Of a stretch of DNA of 64,000 nucleotides, positions 48,906 through 59,973 are shown one piece after another. Within the stretch, counting starts at the first letter, position 1. Each line of letters opens with the position of its first letter. The stretch covers positions 1-64,000 of the forward strand of contig NZ_LJPW01000108.1 of NCBI RefSeq assembly GCF_001400735.1, in the 5' to 3' direction. Source of the stretch: Pseudomonas caricapapayae (lineage in GTDB: Bacteria; Pseudomonadota; Gammaproteobacteria; Pseudomonadales; Pseudomonadaceae). The notes under the pieces are model-generated. The model was not told where the DNA came from. It searched no databases and saw only the letters and a program-made list of their open reading frames with translations. A program made the position numbers and the translations under genes.

Positions 48906-49691
48906 GTGATCGACACTTTCGAGAGAACCGGTCCGCTCATGGAAGCCAGCAGTTATCCCGCCTGGGCGCAGCAGTTGATCAAGGATTGCAGCGCCGCAAA
49001 GGCACGCGTGGTCGAGCACGAGCTGTACCAGCAGATGCGTGACGCGAAACTGAGTCCGCAGATCATGCGTCATTACCTGATCGGCGGGTGGCCGGTTGTC
49101 GAGCAGTTTGCGGTGTACATGGCCAAGAACCTTACCAAGACCCGTTTTGGTCGCCATCCCGGTGAAGACATGGCGCGGCGCTGGCTGATGCGCAATATTC
49201 GCGTGGAACTCAATCATGCCGATTATTGGGTCAACTGGTGTGCGGCGCACGACGTGACACTTGAAGATCTCCACGATCAGCGGGTTGCGCCCGAGCTGCA
49301 CGCACTCAGCCATTGGTGCTGGCAGACCAGTTCTTCTGATTCGCTGGCGGTCGCAATGGCTGCCACCAACTATGCCATTGAAGGGGCTACGGGTGAGTGG
49401 TCGGCAGTGGTCTGTTCCAATGGTGTCTATGCCGAGGCATTCCCCGAAGCGTCCCGCAAAAAGGCCATGAAGTGGCTCAAGATGCATGCACAGTATGACG
49501 ACGCGCACCCTTGGGAAGCGCTCGAGATTATTTGCACACTGGTGGGGAATAAACCAAGCCCGCAATTGCAGGCCGAACTGCGTCAGGCCGTTAACAAAAG
49601 TTACGACTACATGTTCCTGTTCCTTGAGCGCTGCATGCAGCTGGAAAAGGTCAAGCCTGCGCGTGGGCGTGTTGCCGCGCTGGAAGTGTAG
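48906..49691 (+). CDS. TenA/heme-oxygenase-fold enzyme, possible diiron oxidase
   Basis: 261 residues, wholly helical. It belongs to the TenA/PqqC/heme-oxygenase-like fold. Possible metal ligands are E66, E101 and H104 (ELNH), E159 (YAIEG), H194, D198 and H201 (HAQYDDAH), a layout that recalls the heme-oxygenase-like diiron oxidases. TenA thiaminase would need a cysteine at its active site, which I do not see placed. The start is a GTG after AAGGAG at 48901. It lies 27 bases past rbdA. Confidence 0.75.
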   Translation: MIDTFERTGPLMEASSYPAWAQQLIKDCSAAKARVVEHELYQQMRDAKLSPQIMRHYLIGGWPVVEQFAVYMAKNLTKTRFGRHPGEDMARRWLMRNIRVELNHADYWVNWCAAHDVTLEDLHDQRVAPELHALSHWCWQTSSSDSLAVAMAATNYAIEGATGEWSAVVCSNGVYAEAFPEASRKKAMKWLKMHAQYDDAHPWEALEIICTLVGNKPSPQLQAELRQAVNKSYDYMFLFLERCMQLEKVKPARGRVAALEV

Positions 49692-49720
49692 GGGCTGGGC
49701 GAAAAAGGCAGGAAAAAGTG

Positions 49721-50647
49721 CTAGCTGGCCATGGCAAGACGATTACGGCCTTCGCGCTTGGCGACATACAGGGCGTTGTCGGCACGGCGCAACAGGCTGT
49801 CGGCAGTTTCCGCGGGCAGCAGTGTCGAGCACCCCAGGCTGACGGTCATGGTCAGCGCCGGGTCAAGTTCGCGAAACTCAAGATTTCGCACGGCCTGGCG
49901 TAGACGTTCGCCAATCAGCTCGGCCGAATTGGAACCGGTGTTGGAGAGAATCACTACAAACTCCTCGCCACCATAGCGGAACACGCGATCGATGTTGCGC
50001 AATTGCGCTTTCAGGCTTTGCGCGACGGTTTTCAGTACATCATCGCCCGTGTGATGGCCGTATTCATCGTTCACTTTCTTGAAGTGATCGATATCCAGCA
50101 TCAGCAGTGACAACGGCTGCTTGTGGCGGCGTGATATCTCTATCTCGCGGGCCAGACCCTGATCCATCGCGATACGGTTGCCGGTACTGGTCAGTGGGTC
50201 ACGCAGCGCAGTCTGAGTGGCGATGCGATACAGCAGCGCATTCAGCAGCGGATAGACGAGGCAGACCAGCAGGGATTCCAGGTCGCTCAGCTGACGGGGA
50301 TCAAATGGCCTCGCGCCCTGAAACTCCAGCTCGCCGATGCATTTACCTTCATGGCGCAGATGAAAGGTGGCGCTGTCGGATGACATCTCGCCCAAACGCA
50401 GATTCAGGTCGCTTTCGGCGTGCCGATAGACCAGGCCGCTCAATGGCAGGAACCGCTGCACCCCCTGAAAGAAAAGGGTCAGTATCCGCTCGGCTTCCAG
50501 GCTGGTCTGCAATTGTCGCCCAAGCTGGTAAACCAGCTCGGGCAGTGACGGGGGTGGAAGTATGGCGTCGGGTCGATTTCGAAAACCCAGGCGTTGCAGT
50601 TCAGCCGTATCGAAATCGATTGCATGGGTCTGGGTAGGAAAATTCAT
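49721..50647 (-). CDS. Diguanylate cyclase, GAF-GGDEF
   Basis: 308 residues. The N-terminal part about 35-135 resembles a GAF sensor. The GGDEF domain (about 145-305) has the active GGEEF and the inhibitory-site RNID five residues before it, so it should make c-di-GMP under product feedback. No membrane segment. The ATG at 50647 follows GAGGAG; a longer frame from 50854 has no start signal. It is convergent with the HDO-like gene beside rbdA, so two c-di-GMP genes flank it. Confidence 0.92.
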   Translation of the reverse strand: MNFPTQTHAIDFDTAELQRLGFRNRPDAILPPPSLPELVYQLGRQLQTSLEAERILTLFFQGVQRFLPLSGLVYRHAESDLNLRLGEMSSDSATFHLRHEGKCIGELEFQGARPFDPRQLSDLESLLVCLVYPLLNALLYRIATQTALRDPLTSTGNRIAMDQGLAREIEISRRHKQPLSLLMLDIDHFKKVNDEYGHHTGDDVLKTVAQSLKAQLRNIDRVFRYGGEEFVVILSNTGSNSAELIGERLRQAVRNLEFRELDPALTMTVSLGCSTLLPAETADSLLRRADNALYVAKREGRNRLAMAS

Positions 50648-50807
50648 CTCTTCGCTCCTCAGCACATATTGCTGGCTTGGCTGGGTTAGAGGGGATGTGG
50701 TGCCATTCGGTTCATTTTTGCCCAGACTTATTAAAATCAGTGGTTTAGCTGACGCCATCTCTCTGACAGTAAGGCTGGATCGGCAATTCCTTGACTTAAA
50801 ACGGAGC

Positions 50808-50842
50808 AAAAAATGGCTGCCGTGACGGTTTTTCGTCACGGC
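50808..50842 (-). terminator. Rho-independent terminator after yciK
   Basis: GCCGTGAC and GTCACGGC form a perfect 8-bp stem with an 8-base loop. On the minus strand it is followed by a T-run. It lies 19 bases past the yciK stop and ends the ubiG-mupP-yciK unit. Confidence 0.85.
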
Positions 50843-50860
50843 AACGCCTGTCATTTTCGG

Positions 50861-51601
50861 TTAGCGGGCATTCAGCGCCTGCCCATTGATGCCTTTGCTG
50901 TCCGGCCCCATCAGGTACAGATAAACCGGCATGATGTCTTCGGGAGCCGGGTTGTTCTGCGGGTTTTCGTCAGGGTAGGCCTGCGCACGCATGCTGGTGC
51001 GGGTAGCGCCTGGATTGATGCTGTTGGCCCGTACATTGGCAACACCTTCAAGCTCGTCGGCCAGGGTTTGCATCAGGCCTTCGGTAGCAAATTTCGACAC
51101 CCCGTACGCACCCCATTGCGCGCGGCCTTTGCGTCCGACGCTGCTGGAAGTGAAGGCCACCGATGCATCTGTCGAGCGCTGAAGCAGCGGCAGCAGCGCC
51201 TGGGTGAGCATGAAGGTCGCGTTGACGTTGATGTGCATGACCTGCATGAAGTCCGCACCGGACAGGTTTTCCAGCGGCGTACGCGGGCCGATGATCGAGG
51301 CGTTGTGCAGCAGGCCGTCAAGGTGGTCGAATGTGCTTTCGATCATGGCCGCCAGCGCGTGGTATTGCTCCGGCTCGGCGCTTTCCAGATCGAACGGTAT
51401 GACCATTGGTTGCGGCAGTCCCGCCATCCTGATTTCATCGTGAATCGGCGCGAGGCTGGCTTCTGTCCTGCCCAGCAGCAAAACGGTCGCGCCGTGGGCT
51501 GCGTAGGTCTTTGCGGCTGCCGCGCCGATGCCGCGCGCAGCGCCAGTGACCAGAATGATCCGGCCCTTTAGCAGTTCCGGGGGCGCAGAGTAATCAAACA
51601 T
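50861..51601 (-). CDS. yciK: Short-chain dehydrogenase YciK
   Basis: 246 residues of the SDR family. NADP site VTGAARGIGAAAA near residues 18-30, NNAG position as LLHNAS, and catalytic YGVSK near residue 165. YciK-family enzymes are of unknown substrate. It is the last gene of the ubiG-mupP-yciK operon, 12 bases past mupP. Confidence 0.9.
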   Translation of the reverse strand: MFDYSAPPELLKGRIILVTGAARGIGAAAAKTYAAHGATVLLLGRTEASLAPIHDEIRMAGLPQPMVIPFDLESAEPEQYHALAAMIESTFDHLDGLLHNASIIGPRTPLENLSGADFMQVMHINVNATFMLTQALLPLLQRSTDASVAFTSSSVGRKGRAQWGAYGVSKFATEGLMQTLADELEGVANVRANSINPGATRTSMRAQAYPDENPQNNPAPEDIMPVYLYLMGPDSKGINGQALNAR

Positions 51602-51613
51602 GTAGAACCTCGT

Positions 51614-52285
51614 TTAACAGCTGCACAGTGCATTATCCAGCACCTTGCGCAGTTCCAGCGGATGGTCGACCACCACGTCGGCACCCCAGTGGGCGGGGTT
51701 GTCGTCAGGGTGAATGTAACCGTAACGCACGGCTGCGGTCCTGGTGCCTGCATCCCGCCCGGACTCGATGTCGCGCAGATCGTCGCCCACGAACAGGACG
51801 CTGGCCGGGTCGAGGTCGAGCATCCTGCAAGCCAGAATCATTGGCTCGGGGTGGGGCTTGCTGTGGGTGACGTGGTCCGGACAGATCAGTACAGCCGAAC
51901 GTTCGGCCAGTCCGAGCTGTTCCATGATCGGCTGAGCGAATCGCACTGGCTTGTTGGTCACCACGCCCCAGATCAGGCCAGCCTTCTCGATGTCGGCCAG
52001 CAACTCGCCCATGCCGTCGAACAGCCTGCTGTGGACGGCACAGTCACGCTGATAGCGCTCCAGAAACTCCAGGCGTAACGCTTCGAATTGCGGTGCCTCA
52101 GGCGACAGCGAGAACGTGGCTGCCACCATCGCCCTGGCACCCCCTGAAATTTCGTCGCGTATCAGTTTGTCCGGTACGGGCGGGAGACCGCGGTCGGCCA
52201 GCATCGCCTGAGCAATGGCGATGAAGTCCGGGGCGGTGTCGAGCAGGGTACCGTCCATGTCGAATAAAACTGCTCTCAAACGCAT
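51614..52285 (-). CDS. mupP: N-acetylmuramic acid 6-phosphate phosphatase MupP (HAD family)
   Basis: 223 residues. HAD hydrolase with the nucleophile in [11 protein letters not shown], the VTNKP motif and the metal site [10 protein letters not shown]. It resembles phosphoglycolate phosphatase (Gph), but the place between ubiG and yciK matches mupP, which removes phosphate from MurNAc-6P in the peptidoglycan recycling route of pseudomonads and so gives fosfomycin tolerance. It begins 3 bases after ubiG. Confidence 0.88.
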   Translation of the reverse strand: MRLRAVLFDMDGTLLDTAPDFIAIAQAMLADRGLPPVPDKLIRDEISGGARAMVAATFSLSPEAPQFEALRLEFLERYQRDCAVHSRLFDGMGELLADIEKAGLIWGVVTNKPVRFAQPIMEQLGLAERSAVLICPDHVTHSKPHPEPMILACRMLDLDPASVLFVGDDLRDIESGRDAGTRTAAVRYGYIHPDDNPAHWGADVVVDHPLELRKVLDNALCSC

Positions 52286-52288
52286 GTA

Positions 52289-52987
52289 TCACGCCTCTCG
52301 CAGGGTCTGGATCATGTAGTTGACGTCGACGTCGGAAGCCAGCTTGTAATGCTTGGTCAGCGGGTTGTAGGTCAGGCCGATGATGTCCTTTACCTGCAAG
52401 CCTGCGTCACGGCTCCACGCACCCAGTTCGGAGGGACGGATGAATTTCTTGAAGTCGTGGGTCCCGCGCGGCAGCAGGTTGAGGATGTATTCGGCACCGA
52501 CCACGGCGAACAGATAAGCTTTCGGGTTGCGGTTGATGGTCGAGAAAAACACCTGGCCACCGGGCTTGACCATGCGGTAGCAGGCGCGGATTACCGAAGA
52601 CGGATCCGGTACGTGCTCAAGCATTTCCAGGCATGTCACGACATCGAACTGCTCGGGCATTTCTTCGGCCATGTCCTCGGCGGTAATCTGCCGATATTCG
52701 ACGCTGACGCCTGATTCGAGCTGATGCAGTTGCGCCACTGCCAGTGGCGCTTCGCCCATGTCTATACCGGTCACCGTTGCGCCGCGCAGGGCCATCGCTT
52801 CGCTGAGAATGCCGCCGCCGCAACCGACGTCCAGCACTTTTTTGCCTGCCAGACCAACGCGCTCGTCAATCCAGTTGACGCGCAGCGGATTGATGTCATG
52901 CAGCGGCTTGAATTCGCTTTCGCGGTCCCACCAGCGATGGGCCAGGGCCTCGAATTTGGCGATTTCTGCGCGGTCGACGTTGCTCAT
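52289..52987 (-). CDS. ubiG: Ubiquinone biosynthesis O-methyltransferase UbiG
   Basis: 232 residues. It is a SAM-dependent methyltransferase that methylates two hydroxyl groups of the ubiquinone ring. The N-terminus [21 protein letters not shown] and [15 protein letters not shown] are typical. The start at 52987 is preferred over a frame start at 53020. It is the first gene of the ubiG-mupP-yciK unit. Confidence 0.95.
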   Translation of the reverse strand: MSNVDRAEIAKFEALAHRWWDRESEFKPLHDINPLRVNWIDERVGLAGKKVLDVGCGGGILSEAMALRGATVTGIDMGEAPLAVAQLHQLESGVSVEYRQITAEDMAEEMPEQFDVVTCLEMLEHVPDPSSVIRACYRMVKPGGQVFFSTINRNPKAYLFAVVGAEYILNLLPRGTHDFKKFIRPSELGAWSRDAGLQVKDIIGLTYNPLTKHYKLASDVDVNYMIQTLREA

Positions 52988-53071
52988 GGGTGTCCCTCTT
53001 GAACTCAAAATTCTTTTCATCAGTCAGGCTTATAGATAAGCCTGACCGGCATGTGTTCGGTCCGAATCGAA

Positions 53072-54403
53072 TTATTCGGCTTTACCGGAAATACGCTGGC
53101 CCCACGCGATCGCGGTGTCTCGCAAAGCGTGTTCGTCCATGCGGGTCAGCTGGCGAGCGTCGAGCAATTGCTTGCCGGCCACCCAGACATGGCTTACGCA
53201 ATCGCGGCCAGTGGCATATATAAGCTGCGATACCGGGTCATAAATCGGTTGCTGGGCCAGACCCGACAGGTCGAAAGCGACCATGTCCGCAGCCTTGCCG
53301 ATCTCCAGCGAGCCAGTCTCGGCCTGAATGCCCAGTGCACGGGCACCATTGAGGGTTGCCATGCGCAGCGCGCGGTGCGCATCCAGCGCCGTGGCAGAGC
53401 CGGCGACAGCCTTGGCCAGCAACGCAGCGGTGCGGGTTTCTCCAAGCAGGTCCAGGTCGTTATTGCTGGCCGCGCCGTCGGTACCCACTGCAACGTTCAC
53501 ACCGGCCTGCCACAATCGTTCGACCGGGCAGAAGCCGCTGGCCAGCTTGAGGTTGGATTCAGGGCAATGAATCACGCTGGTATTGCTTTCCACCAGCAGG
53601 GTCAGGTCGTCATCGCTAATCTGCGTCATATGTACAGCCTGAAAGCGCGGACCCAGCATGCCCAGGCGGTTCAGTCGGGCAAGAGGGCGCTCCTGACGCT
53701 GTTCGACAGCCTGTTCGACTTCAAATGCGGTCTCGTGGACGTGCATCTGAATCATGGCGTCCAGTTCGTCGGCGATCACCCGGACCTTTTCGAGGTTCTC
53801 ATCACCTACGGTGTAGGGTGCGTGCGGGCCGAAGGCGATCTTGATGCGTGGATGATGAGCAAGATCGTTGAACAGCTCGATGCCGTTGTGCAGTGCTTCA
53901 TCGGTGGTGTGAGCACCTGGAATCGGAAAGTCCAGTACCGGCACGGTGATCTGTGCGCGCATGCCGCTGGCGTGGACGCGCTCGGCAGCCACCTTCGGAT
54001 AGAAATACATGTCCGAAAAGCAGGTGATGCCGCCTTTGAGCTGCTCGGCGATGGCCAGATCGGTGCCGTCGCGTACGAAGTCTTCATTGACCCACTTGCC
54101 TTCGGCGGGCCAGATGTGGTCCTGCAGCCAGGTCATCAGTGGCAGGTCGTCGGCCAGCCCGCGAAACAGCGTCATCGCCGCATGGCCGTGAGCGTTGATC
54201 AGGCCGGGGCTGAGCAGCATGCCGGGCAACTCCTGCACCTGCGCGGCGTTTTGTCGGAGAGCTTCGGCCCGTGGGCCTATATAGACAATACAGCCGTCGC
54301 GGATACCGATGCCGTGGTCCTGGAGCACGACGCCTGCGGGCTCGACCGGCACCAGCCAGGCGGGCAGGAGCAAAAGGTCGAGCGGTGCTGTGGCGTTCGG
54401 CAT
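53072..54403 (-). CDS. mtaD: 5-methylthioadenosine/S-adenosylhomocysteine deaminase (MtaD/TRZ-ATZ family)
   Basis: 443 residues of the amidohydrolase superfamily. Metal and catalytic residues are seen in [35 protein letters not shown] and [10 protein letters not shown]. It deaminates methylthioadenosine (to methylthioinosine) or S-adenosylhomocysteine. It is divergent from mtnA across 120 bases, which fits a shared place in methylthioadenosine salvage. Confidence 0.9.
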   Translation of the reverse strand: MPNATAPLDLLLLPAWLVPVEPAGVVLQDHGIGIRDGCIVYIGPRAEALRQNAAQVQELPGMLLSPGLINAHGHAAMTLFRGLADDLPLMTWLQDHIWPAEGKWVNEDFVRDGTDLAIAEQLKGGITCFSDMYFYPKVAAERVHASGMRAQITVPVLDFPIPGAHTTDEALHNGIELFNDLAHHPRIKIAFGPHAPYTVGDENLEKVRVIADELDAMIQMHVHETAFEVEQAVEQRQERPLARLNRLGMLGPRFQAVHMTQISDDDLTLLVESNTSVIHCPESNLKLASGFCPVERLWQAGVNVAVGTDGAASNNDLDLLGETRTAALLAKAVAGSATALDAHRALRMATLNGARALGIQAETGSLEIGKAADMVAFDLSGLAQQPIYDPVSQLIYATGRDCVSHVWVAGKQLLDARQLTRMDEHALRDTAIAWGQRISGKAE

Positions 54404-54523
54404 GAGAAGGTTTCCATCGTTTATTACGTTGATGGCGAAGTATACCCGAGCGTCTTCGCAGGCGGCTCGCTATAATCAGCGGCTTTTGATGCTGGGTTTC
54501 CGATGTTCAAGATGGAGTTGGCG

Positions 54524-55600
54524 ATGCGCGATCGACTGTTGGCTGCGGAGAAGGTTAAGGCCATCGATTGGCGAGACGACGCTCTGTACCTGCTGGACCA
54601 GCGGGTACTGCCGTTCGAGGAAGTCTGGCACCGCTATACCACTGCCGAGGGAGTCGCCGAAGCGATTCGCACGATGGTGGTGCGCGGCGCACCGGCTATC
54701 GGTATCAGCGCCGCCTATGGTGCGGTGCTGGGTGCGCGTGCGCGGATTGCCGAAGGTGCAGACTGGTATCCGGCACTGGAAGAGGATCTGCAATTGCTCG
54801 CCGATTCGCGGCCGACAGCCGTGAACCTGTTCTGGGCGCTGAACCGGATGCGTGATCGTCTGATGCGCGTGAAGGACGGCGACGATCCGCTTGCAGCCCT
54901 CGAGGCTGAAGCCGTGGCGATTCACCTGAGTGATCGCGAGGCCAATCTGACCATGGCGCAACTGGGGGCCGACCTGATCCGCAGGCATCAAGGCAACCTG
55001 CAGACGGTGCTCACTCACTGCAATACCGGAGCGCTGGCCACCGGCGGCTTCGGCACTGCGCTGGGCGTGATTCGTGCCGCGCATCTGGAAGGCATGATCG
55101 AGCGGGTCTACGCCGATGAAACGCGGCCCTGGCTGCAAGGGTCGCGGCTCACCGCATGGGAGCTGGCCAATGAAGGCATCCCGGTGACCTTGAACGCAGA
55201 CTCTGCCGCCGCGCATCTCATGCGTACCAAAGGCATCACCTGGGTCATCGTCGGGGCTGACCGCATCACCGCAAATGGCGATGTGGCGAACAAGATCGGC
55301 ACGTATCAGCTTGCCGTGGCCGCCATGCATCATGGCGTGCGCTTCATGGTGGTGGCACCGAGTTCGACCATCGACATGGAGATGGCCAGCGGCGATGACA
55401 TCATCATTGAAGAGCGCGACGGTCGCGAACTGCTCGAAGTGGGCGGTCAGCGGGTCGGTGCCGAGGTCGAGGCCTTCAATCCGGTGTTCGATGTAACACC
55501 GGCGGACCTGATCGATGCCATCGTGACCGAAAAGGGCATCGTCGAGCGTCCTGATACCGCCCGCATGGCTCAATTGATGAGCCGCAAGCACCTTCACTGA
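54524..55600 (+). CDS. mtnA: Methylthioribose-1-phosphate isomerase MtnA
   Basis: 358 residues. It converts methylthioribose-1-phosphate to methylthioribulose-1-phosphate. It shows [15 protein letters not shown], the cysteine in [12 protein letters not shown], and the aspartate in [19 protein letters not shown]. The ATG at 54524 ([16 protein letters not shown]) follows GGAG; the frame starts at 54503 but family members begin at MRDRLL. Confidence 0.96.
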   Translation: MRDRLLAAEKVKAIDWRDDALYLLDQRVLPFEEVWHRYTTAEGVAEAIRTMVVRGAPAIGISAAYGAVLGARARIAEGADWYPALEEDLQLLADSRPTAVNLFWALNRMRDRLMRVKDGDDPLAALEAEAVAIHLSDREANLTMAQLGADLIRRHQGNLQTVLTHCNTGALATGGFGTALGVIRAAHLEGMIERVYADETRPWLQGSRLTAWELANEGIPVTLNADSAAAHLMRTKGITWVIVGADRITANGDVANKIGTYQLAVAAMHHGVRFMVVAPSSTIDMEMASGDDIIIEERDGRELLEVGGQRVGAEVEAFNPVFDVTPADLIDAIVTEKGIVERPDTARMAQLMSRKHLH

Positions 55601-55902
55601 TGCTGCACGGCCTGCCTGACGCCGCTGTGCAATGCGGCTGGGCGGGCCTGTAAGCGTCTCTCAGGCGTCCTGTGCGTAGATGGCTCGTTTTCAGCGCCTG
55701 CAAAGGATGTGAGCGCCTCGGCGATTGTGGTAATATCCGGCGGTTATCGGGGGCACTGGTTGTAGCCGCCCACACTGCATAGATTCATGGCATAACTCGT
55801 TGATTTGTCGTAAGTCGCTGCCTGCAAATGCTGGCAGCGGCGAGCTTCGTATACCCCGAATGGGTTTGCGAGGTTTCACCAGAAAAAGGAATCAGGCTTC
55901 TC
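55601..55902 (+). other. Intergenic leader upstream of gyrA
   Basis: 302 bases with no gene. A TAATAT hexamer at 55731-55736 is a candidate minus-10 element, but I see no good minus-35 at the right distance. The long mRNA leader could hold regulation of gyrA by supercoiling. An open frame upstream of the gyrA ATG from 55828 has no signs of coding. Confidence 0.5.
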
Positions 55903-58683
55903 ATGGGCGAACTGGCCAAAGAAATCCTCCCGGTCAATATCGAAGACGAGCTGAAGCAGTCCTACCTCGACTACGCGATGAGCGTAATCGTCGGTCGGGC
56001 ACTGCCCGATGCACGCGATGGCTTGAAGCCCGTGCACCGGCGCGTGTTGTTCGCAATGAGCGAGCTGGGTAACGACTGGAACAAGCCGTACAAGAAATCC
56101 GCCCGTGTGGTTGGTGACGTGATCGGTAAGTATCACCCGCACGGCGATACGGCTGTTTACGACACCATTGTTCGTATGGCTCAGCCATTCTCGCTGCGTT
56201 ACCTGCTGGTAGACGGCCAGGGTAACTTCGGTTCCGTCGACGGTGACAACGCTGCGGCCATGCGATACACCGAAGTGCGCATGACCAAGCTGGCTCACGA
56301 GCTGCTGGCCGACCTGCACAAGGAAACCGTGGACTGGGTGCCGAACTATGACGGCACCGAGATGATCCCTGCGGTCATGCCGACCCGTATTCCCAATCTG
56401 CTGGTCAACGGTTCCAGCGGTATTGCCGTGGGCATGGCGACCAACATTCCGCCGCACAACCTCGGTGAAGTCATTGACGGCTGCCTGGCGCTGATCGACA
56501 ACCCCGAGTTGACGGTCGACGAACTGATGCAATACATCCCGGGCCCGGATTTCCCGACTGCGGCGATCATCAACGGTCGCGCGGGCATCATAGAAGCCTA
56601 TCGCACGGGGCGTGGGCGCATTTACATGCGTGCCCGCTCCATCGTCGAAGACATCGACAAGGTCGGTGGTCGCCAGCAGATCGTCATCACCGAACTGCCT
56701 TACCAGCTTAACAAGGCGCGTCTGATCGAGAAAATCGCCGAGCTGGTCAAGGAAAAGAAACTCGAAGGCATCACCGAGCTGCGCGACGAGTCCGACAAGG
56801 ACGGTATGCGTGTGGTCATCGAGCTGCGACGTGGCGAAGTGCCCGAGGTTGTTCTCAACAACCTTTACGCCCAGACCCAGCTGCAAAGCGTTTTTGGTAT
56901 CAACATCGTTGCCCTGATTGACGGTCGTCCACGCATCCTGAACCTCAAGGACCTGCTGGAAGCCTTCGTTCGTCACCGTCGTGAAGTGGTTACCCGTCGT
57001 ACCGTGTTCGAGCTGCGCAAGGCACGCGAGCGTGGCCATATCCTTGAAGGTCAGGCCGTTGCGTTGTCCAACATCGATCCGGTCATCGCCCTCATCAAAG
57101 CCTCTCCGACACCTGCCGAAGCCAAGGAAGCGTTGATCAAGACGCCTTGGGAGTCGAGCGCAGTGGTCGAAATGGTCGAGCGGGCCGGTGCCGATTCATG
57201 CCGCCCCGAGAACCTCGATCCGCAATACGGTCTGCGTGAAGGCAAGTATTTCCTGTCGCCGGAACAGGCTCAGGCCATTCTGGAACTGCGTCTGCATCGC
57301 CTGACCGGTCTGGAGCACGAGAAACTGCTGGGCGAGTACCAGGAAATTCTCAATCAGATCGGCGAGCTGATCCGCATCCTGAACAGCGCAACGCGGCTGA
57401 TGGAAGTGATCCGCGAAGAGCTGGAACTGATCCGCTCCGAATACGGCGATGCCCGTCGTACCGAAATTCTCGATGCACGTCTGGACCTGACCCTGGGTGA
57501 CCTGATCACCGAGGAAGAGCGTGTGGTCACCATCTCTCATGGCGGTTATGCCAAGACTCAGCCACTGGCGGTCTATCAGGCTCAGCGCCGTGGCGGCAAG
57601 GGCAAGTCGGCCACCGGCATCAAGGATGAGGACTACATCGCTCACCTGCTGGTCGCCAACAGCCACACCACGCAGCTGATGTTCTCCAGCAAGGGCAAGG
57701 TCTACTGGCTCAAGACCTACGAGATTCCGGAAGCGTCCCGCGCTGCCCGTGGTCGTCCGTTGGTCAACCTGTTGCCGTTGAGCGACGGCGAATACATCAC
57801 CACCATGCTGCCGGTCGACCTCGAAGCCATGCGCAAGCGTGCCGATGAAGAAGGCGAGGCTCTGGAAGGCGAGCTGGACGACGCGGAAAACAGCAGCGAG
57901 ACCGAAGAAGAGCGCAAGGCCCGTATCAAGGCCGCCGACAAGAAGAAAGCTCCGTTCATCTTCATGTCCACCGCCAACGGTACTGTCAAGAAGACCCCGC
58001 TGGTTGCATTCAGCCGTCAGCGCAGCTCGGGCCTCATCGCCCTCGAGCTGGACGAAGGTGACATCCTGATCTCTGCGGCCATTACCGATGGCGAGCAGGA
58101 GATCATGCTGTTCTCCGACGGTGGCAAGGTGACACGCTTCAAGGAATCCGACGTACGCGCTATGGGTCGTACCGCTCGCGGTGTTCGCGGCATGCGTCTG
58201 CCAGAAGGGCAGAAGCTGATTTCGATGCTGATCCCGGAAGAGGGCAGTCAGATCCTGACCGCTTCCGAACGCGGCTACGGCAAGCGTACGGCCATTTCCG
58301 AGTTCCCCGAGTACAAGCGCGGTGGCCAGGGCGTCATCGCCATGGTCAGCAACGAGCGTAACGGTCGTCTGGTCGGCGCGGTTCAGGTGCTCGATGGCGA
58401 GGAAATCATGCTGATTTCCGACCAGGGCACGCTGGTTCGTACCCGCGTCGGCGAGGTCTCCAGTCTTGGGCGTAACACTCAGGGCGTCACCCTGATCAAG
58501 CTGGCCAGCGACGAGAAGCTGGTTGGCCTCGAGCGCGTTCAGGAGCCGTCGGAAGTCGAAGGCGAAGAGCTCGAGGGTGAGGAGATCGTTGATGGCGTCA
58601 TCGTCGATGTCACCGAAGTGGACGATGCAGGTGAAGACCTGCAGGCGGATGCTGCGTCAGACGAAGACGAACCACAGAACTGA
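55903..58683 (+). CDS. gyrA: DNA gyrase subunit A
   Basis: 926 residues. It is the breakage-reunion subunit. The active tyrosine is Y122 (RYTEVR). The quinolone-resistance region reads [13 protein letters not shown] with T83 and D87, the wild-type pair in Pseudomonas. The C-terminal beta-pinwheel (about 535-900) starts with the GyrA box QRRGGKG. An acidic insertion of about 40 residues (about 645-685) lies in it, and an acidic tail ends the protein. The start at 55903 follows AAAAGGA. Confidence 0.97.
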   Translation: MGELAKEILPVNIEDELKQSYLDYAMSVIVGRALPDARDGLKPVHRRVLFAMSELGNDWNKPYKKSARVVGDVIGKYHPHGDTAVYDTIVRMAQPFSLRYLLVDGQGNFGSVDGDNAAAMRYTEVRMTKLAHELLADLHKETVDWVPNYDGTEMIPAVMPTRIPNLLVNGSSGIAVGMATNIPPHNLGEVIDGCLALIDNPELTVDELMQYIPGPDFPTAAIINGRAGIIEAYRTGRGRIYMRARSIVEDIDKVGGRQQIVITELPYQLNKARLIEKIAELVKEKKLEGITELRDESDKDGMRVVIELRRGEVPEVVLNNLYAQTQLQSVFGINIVALIDGRPRILNLKDLLEAFVRHRREVVTRRTVFELRKARERGHILEGQAVALSNIDPVIALIKASPTPAEAKEALIKTPWESSAVVEMVERAGADSCRPENLDPQYGLREGKYFLSPEQAQAILELRLHRLTGLEHEKLLGEYQEILNQIGELIRILNSATRLMEVIREELELIRSEYGDARRTEILDARLDLTLGDLITEEERVVTISHGGYAKTQPLAVYQAQRRGGKGKSATGIKDEDYIAHLLVANSHTTQLMFSSKGKVYWLKTYEIPEASRAARGRPLVNLLPLSDGEYITTMLPVDLEAMRKRADEEGEALEGELDDAENSSETEEERKARIKAADKKKAPFIFMSTANGTVKKTPLVAFSRQRSSGLIALELDEGDILISAAITDGEQEIMLFSDGGKVTRFKESDVRAMGRTARGVRGMRLPEGQKLISMLIPEEGSQILTASERGYGKRTAISEFPEYKRGGQGVIAMVSNERNGRLVGAVQVLDGEEIMLISDQGTLVRTRVGEVSSLGRNTQGVTLIKLASDEKLVGLERVQEPSEVEGEELEGEEIVDGVIVDVTEVDDAGEDLQADAASDEDEPQN

Positions 58684-58887
58684 GCGATAACGTAAATCAG
58701 GTAAGGGCTGGCTCGTCTGTGCATGCATCTGCATTCCAGGCAAGTCCAGCCCTTGCGGCATTCGGCCAGCCCTGCAGCCGGATCAGAATTCCCGCAAGGA
58801 GCTATCGGTCGCTGCGGCGGCTGTCTGCTCGTGGCAAGCAACCCGAAACAAGCGCGTACAGACCCAACGTATTTGACGAGAGTGGAT

Positions 58888-59973
58888 ATGAGCAAGCGAG
58901 CCTTTAACTTCTGCGCAGGTCCTGCTGCGCTTCCTGAAGCTGTTCTGCTGCGTGCCCAGGCGGAACTCCTCGACTGGCACGGCAAAGGCCTTTCCGTCAT
59001 GGAAATGAGCCACCGCAGTGATGAGTTCGTCTCCATTGCCACCAAGGCCGAGCAGGATCTGCGCGATCTGCTGTCCATCCCCTCGAATTACAAAGTGCTG
59101 TTCCTGCAAGGGGGCGCGAGCCAGCAGTTTGCTCAGATTGCACTGAACCTGCTGCCGGAAAACGGCAAGGCCGATTACATCGATACCGGGATCTGGTCGC
59201 AGAAGGCTATCGACGAGGCGTCGCGTTACGGCGCAATCAACGTCGCGGCCAGCGCCAAGGCCTACGATTACTTTGCCATTCCCGGCCAGAACGAGTGGAA
59301 GCTGTCCAAGGACGCGGCTTACGTCCACTACGCGCCAAACGAAACCATTGGCGGCCTGGAGTTCAACTGGATTCCGGACGCCGGCGACGTGCCGCTGGTT
59401 GCCGACATGTCGTCGGACATCCTCTCGCGTCCAGTGGATATCTCGCGTTTCGGCATGATCTACGCCGGTGCCCAGAAGAACATCGGCCCCAGCGGCATCG
59501 TGGTGGTGATCATTCGCGAAGACCTGCTGGGTCGCGCGCGCTCGCTGTGCCCGACCATGCTCGACTACAAGGTCGCGGCCGACAATGGCTCGATGTACAA
59601 CACGCCGCCGACCCTGGCCTGGTACCTGTCCGGGCTGGTCTTCGAATGGCTCAAGGAGCAGGGCGGTGTCGAGGCGATCGGCAAGCTTAACGATATCAAG
59701 CAGCGCACGCTGTATGACTTTATCGACGCCAGCGAGCTGTACAGCAACCCGATCAACAAGCCTGATCGCTCGTGGATGAACGTGCCGTTCCGTCTGGCGG
59801 ATGATCGCCTCGACAAGCCGTTCCTGGCCGGTGCCGATGCAAATGGGCTGCTCAACCTCAAAGGCCATCGCTCGGTGGGCGGTATGCGCGCGTCCATCTA
59901 CAACGCGGTCGATATCAACGCGGTCAACGCGCTGGTGGCCTACATGAAAGACTTCGAGAAGGAGCACGGCTGA
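58888..59973 (+). CDS. serC: Phosphoserine aminotransferase SerC
   Basis: 361 residues, PLP-dependent. It makes phosphoserine from phosphohydroxypyruvate, and also serves vitamin B6 synthesis. Start MSKRAFNFCAGPAALP; the PLP lysine is in YAGAQKNIGPSG. The ATG at 58888 is the family start. It heads the serC-pheA-tyrA-cmk-rpsA cluster. The 204-base gap from gyrA has a 9-bp inverted repeat (58703-58711 with 58746-58754). Confidence 0.97.
   Translation: MSKRAFNFCAGPAALPEAVLLRAQAELLDWHGKGLSVMEMSHRSDEFVSIATKAEQDLRDLLSIPSNYKVLFLQGGASQQFAQIALNLLPENGKADYIDTGIWSQKAIDEASRYGAINVAASAKAYDYFAIPGQNEWKLSKDAAYVHYAPNETIGGLEFNWIPDAGDVPLVADMSSDILSRPVDISRFGMIYAGAQKNIGPSGIVVVIIREDLLGRARSLCPTMLDYKVAADNGSMYNTPPTLAWYLSGLVFEWLKEQGGVEAIGKLNDIKQRTLYDFIDASELYSNPINKPDRSWMNVPFRLADDRLDKPFLAGADANGLLNLKGHRSVGGMRASIYNAVDINAVNALVAYMKDFEKEHG

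Noticed and set aside
55876..57039. 387-codon minus-strand ORF opposite gyrA
   Set aside because: Antisense shadow; GyrA motifs fix the coding frame.
58703..58754. Terminator between gyrA and serC
   Set aside because: The 9-bp inverted repeat has a 34-base loop and no T-run after it, so I note it only as an inverted repeat.
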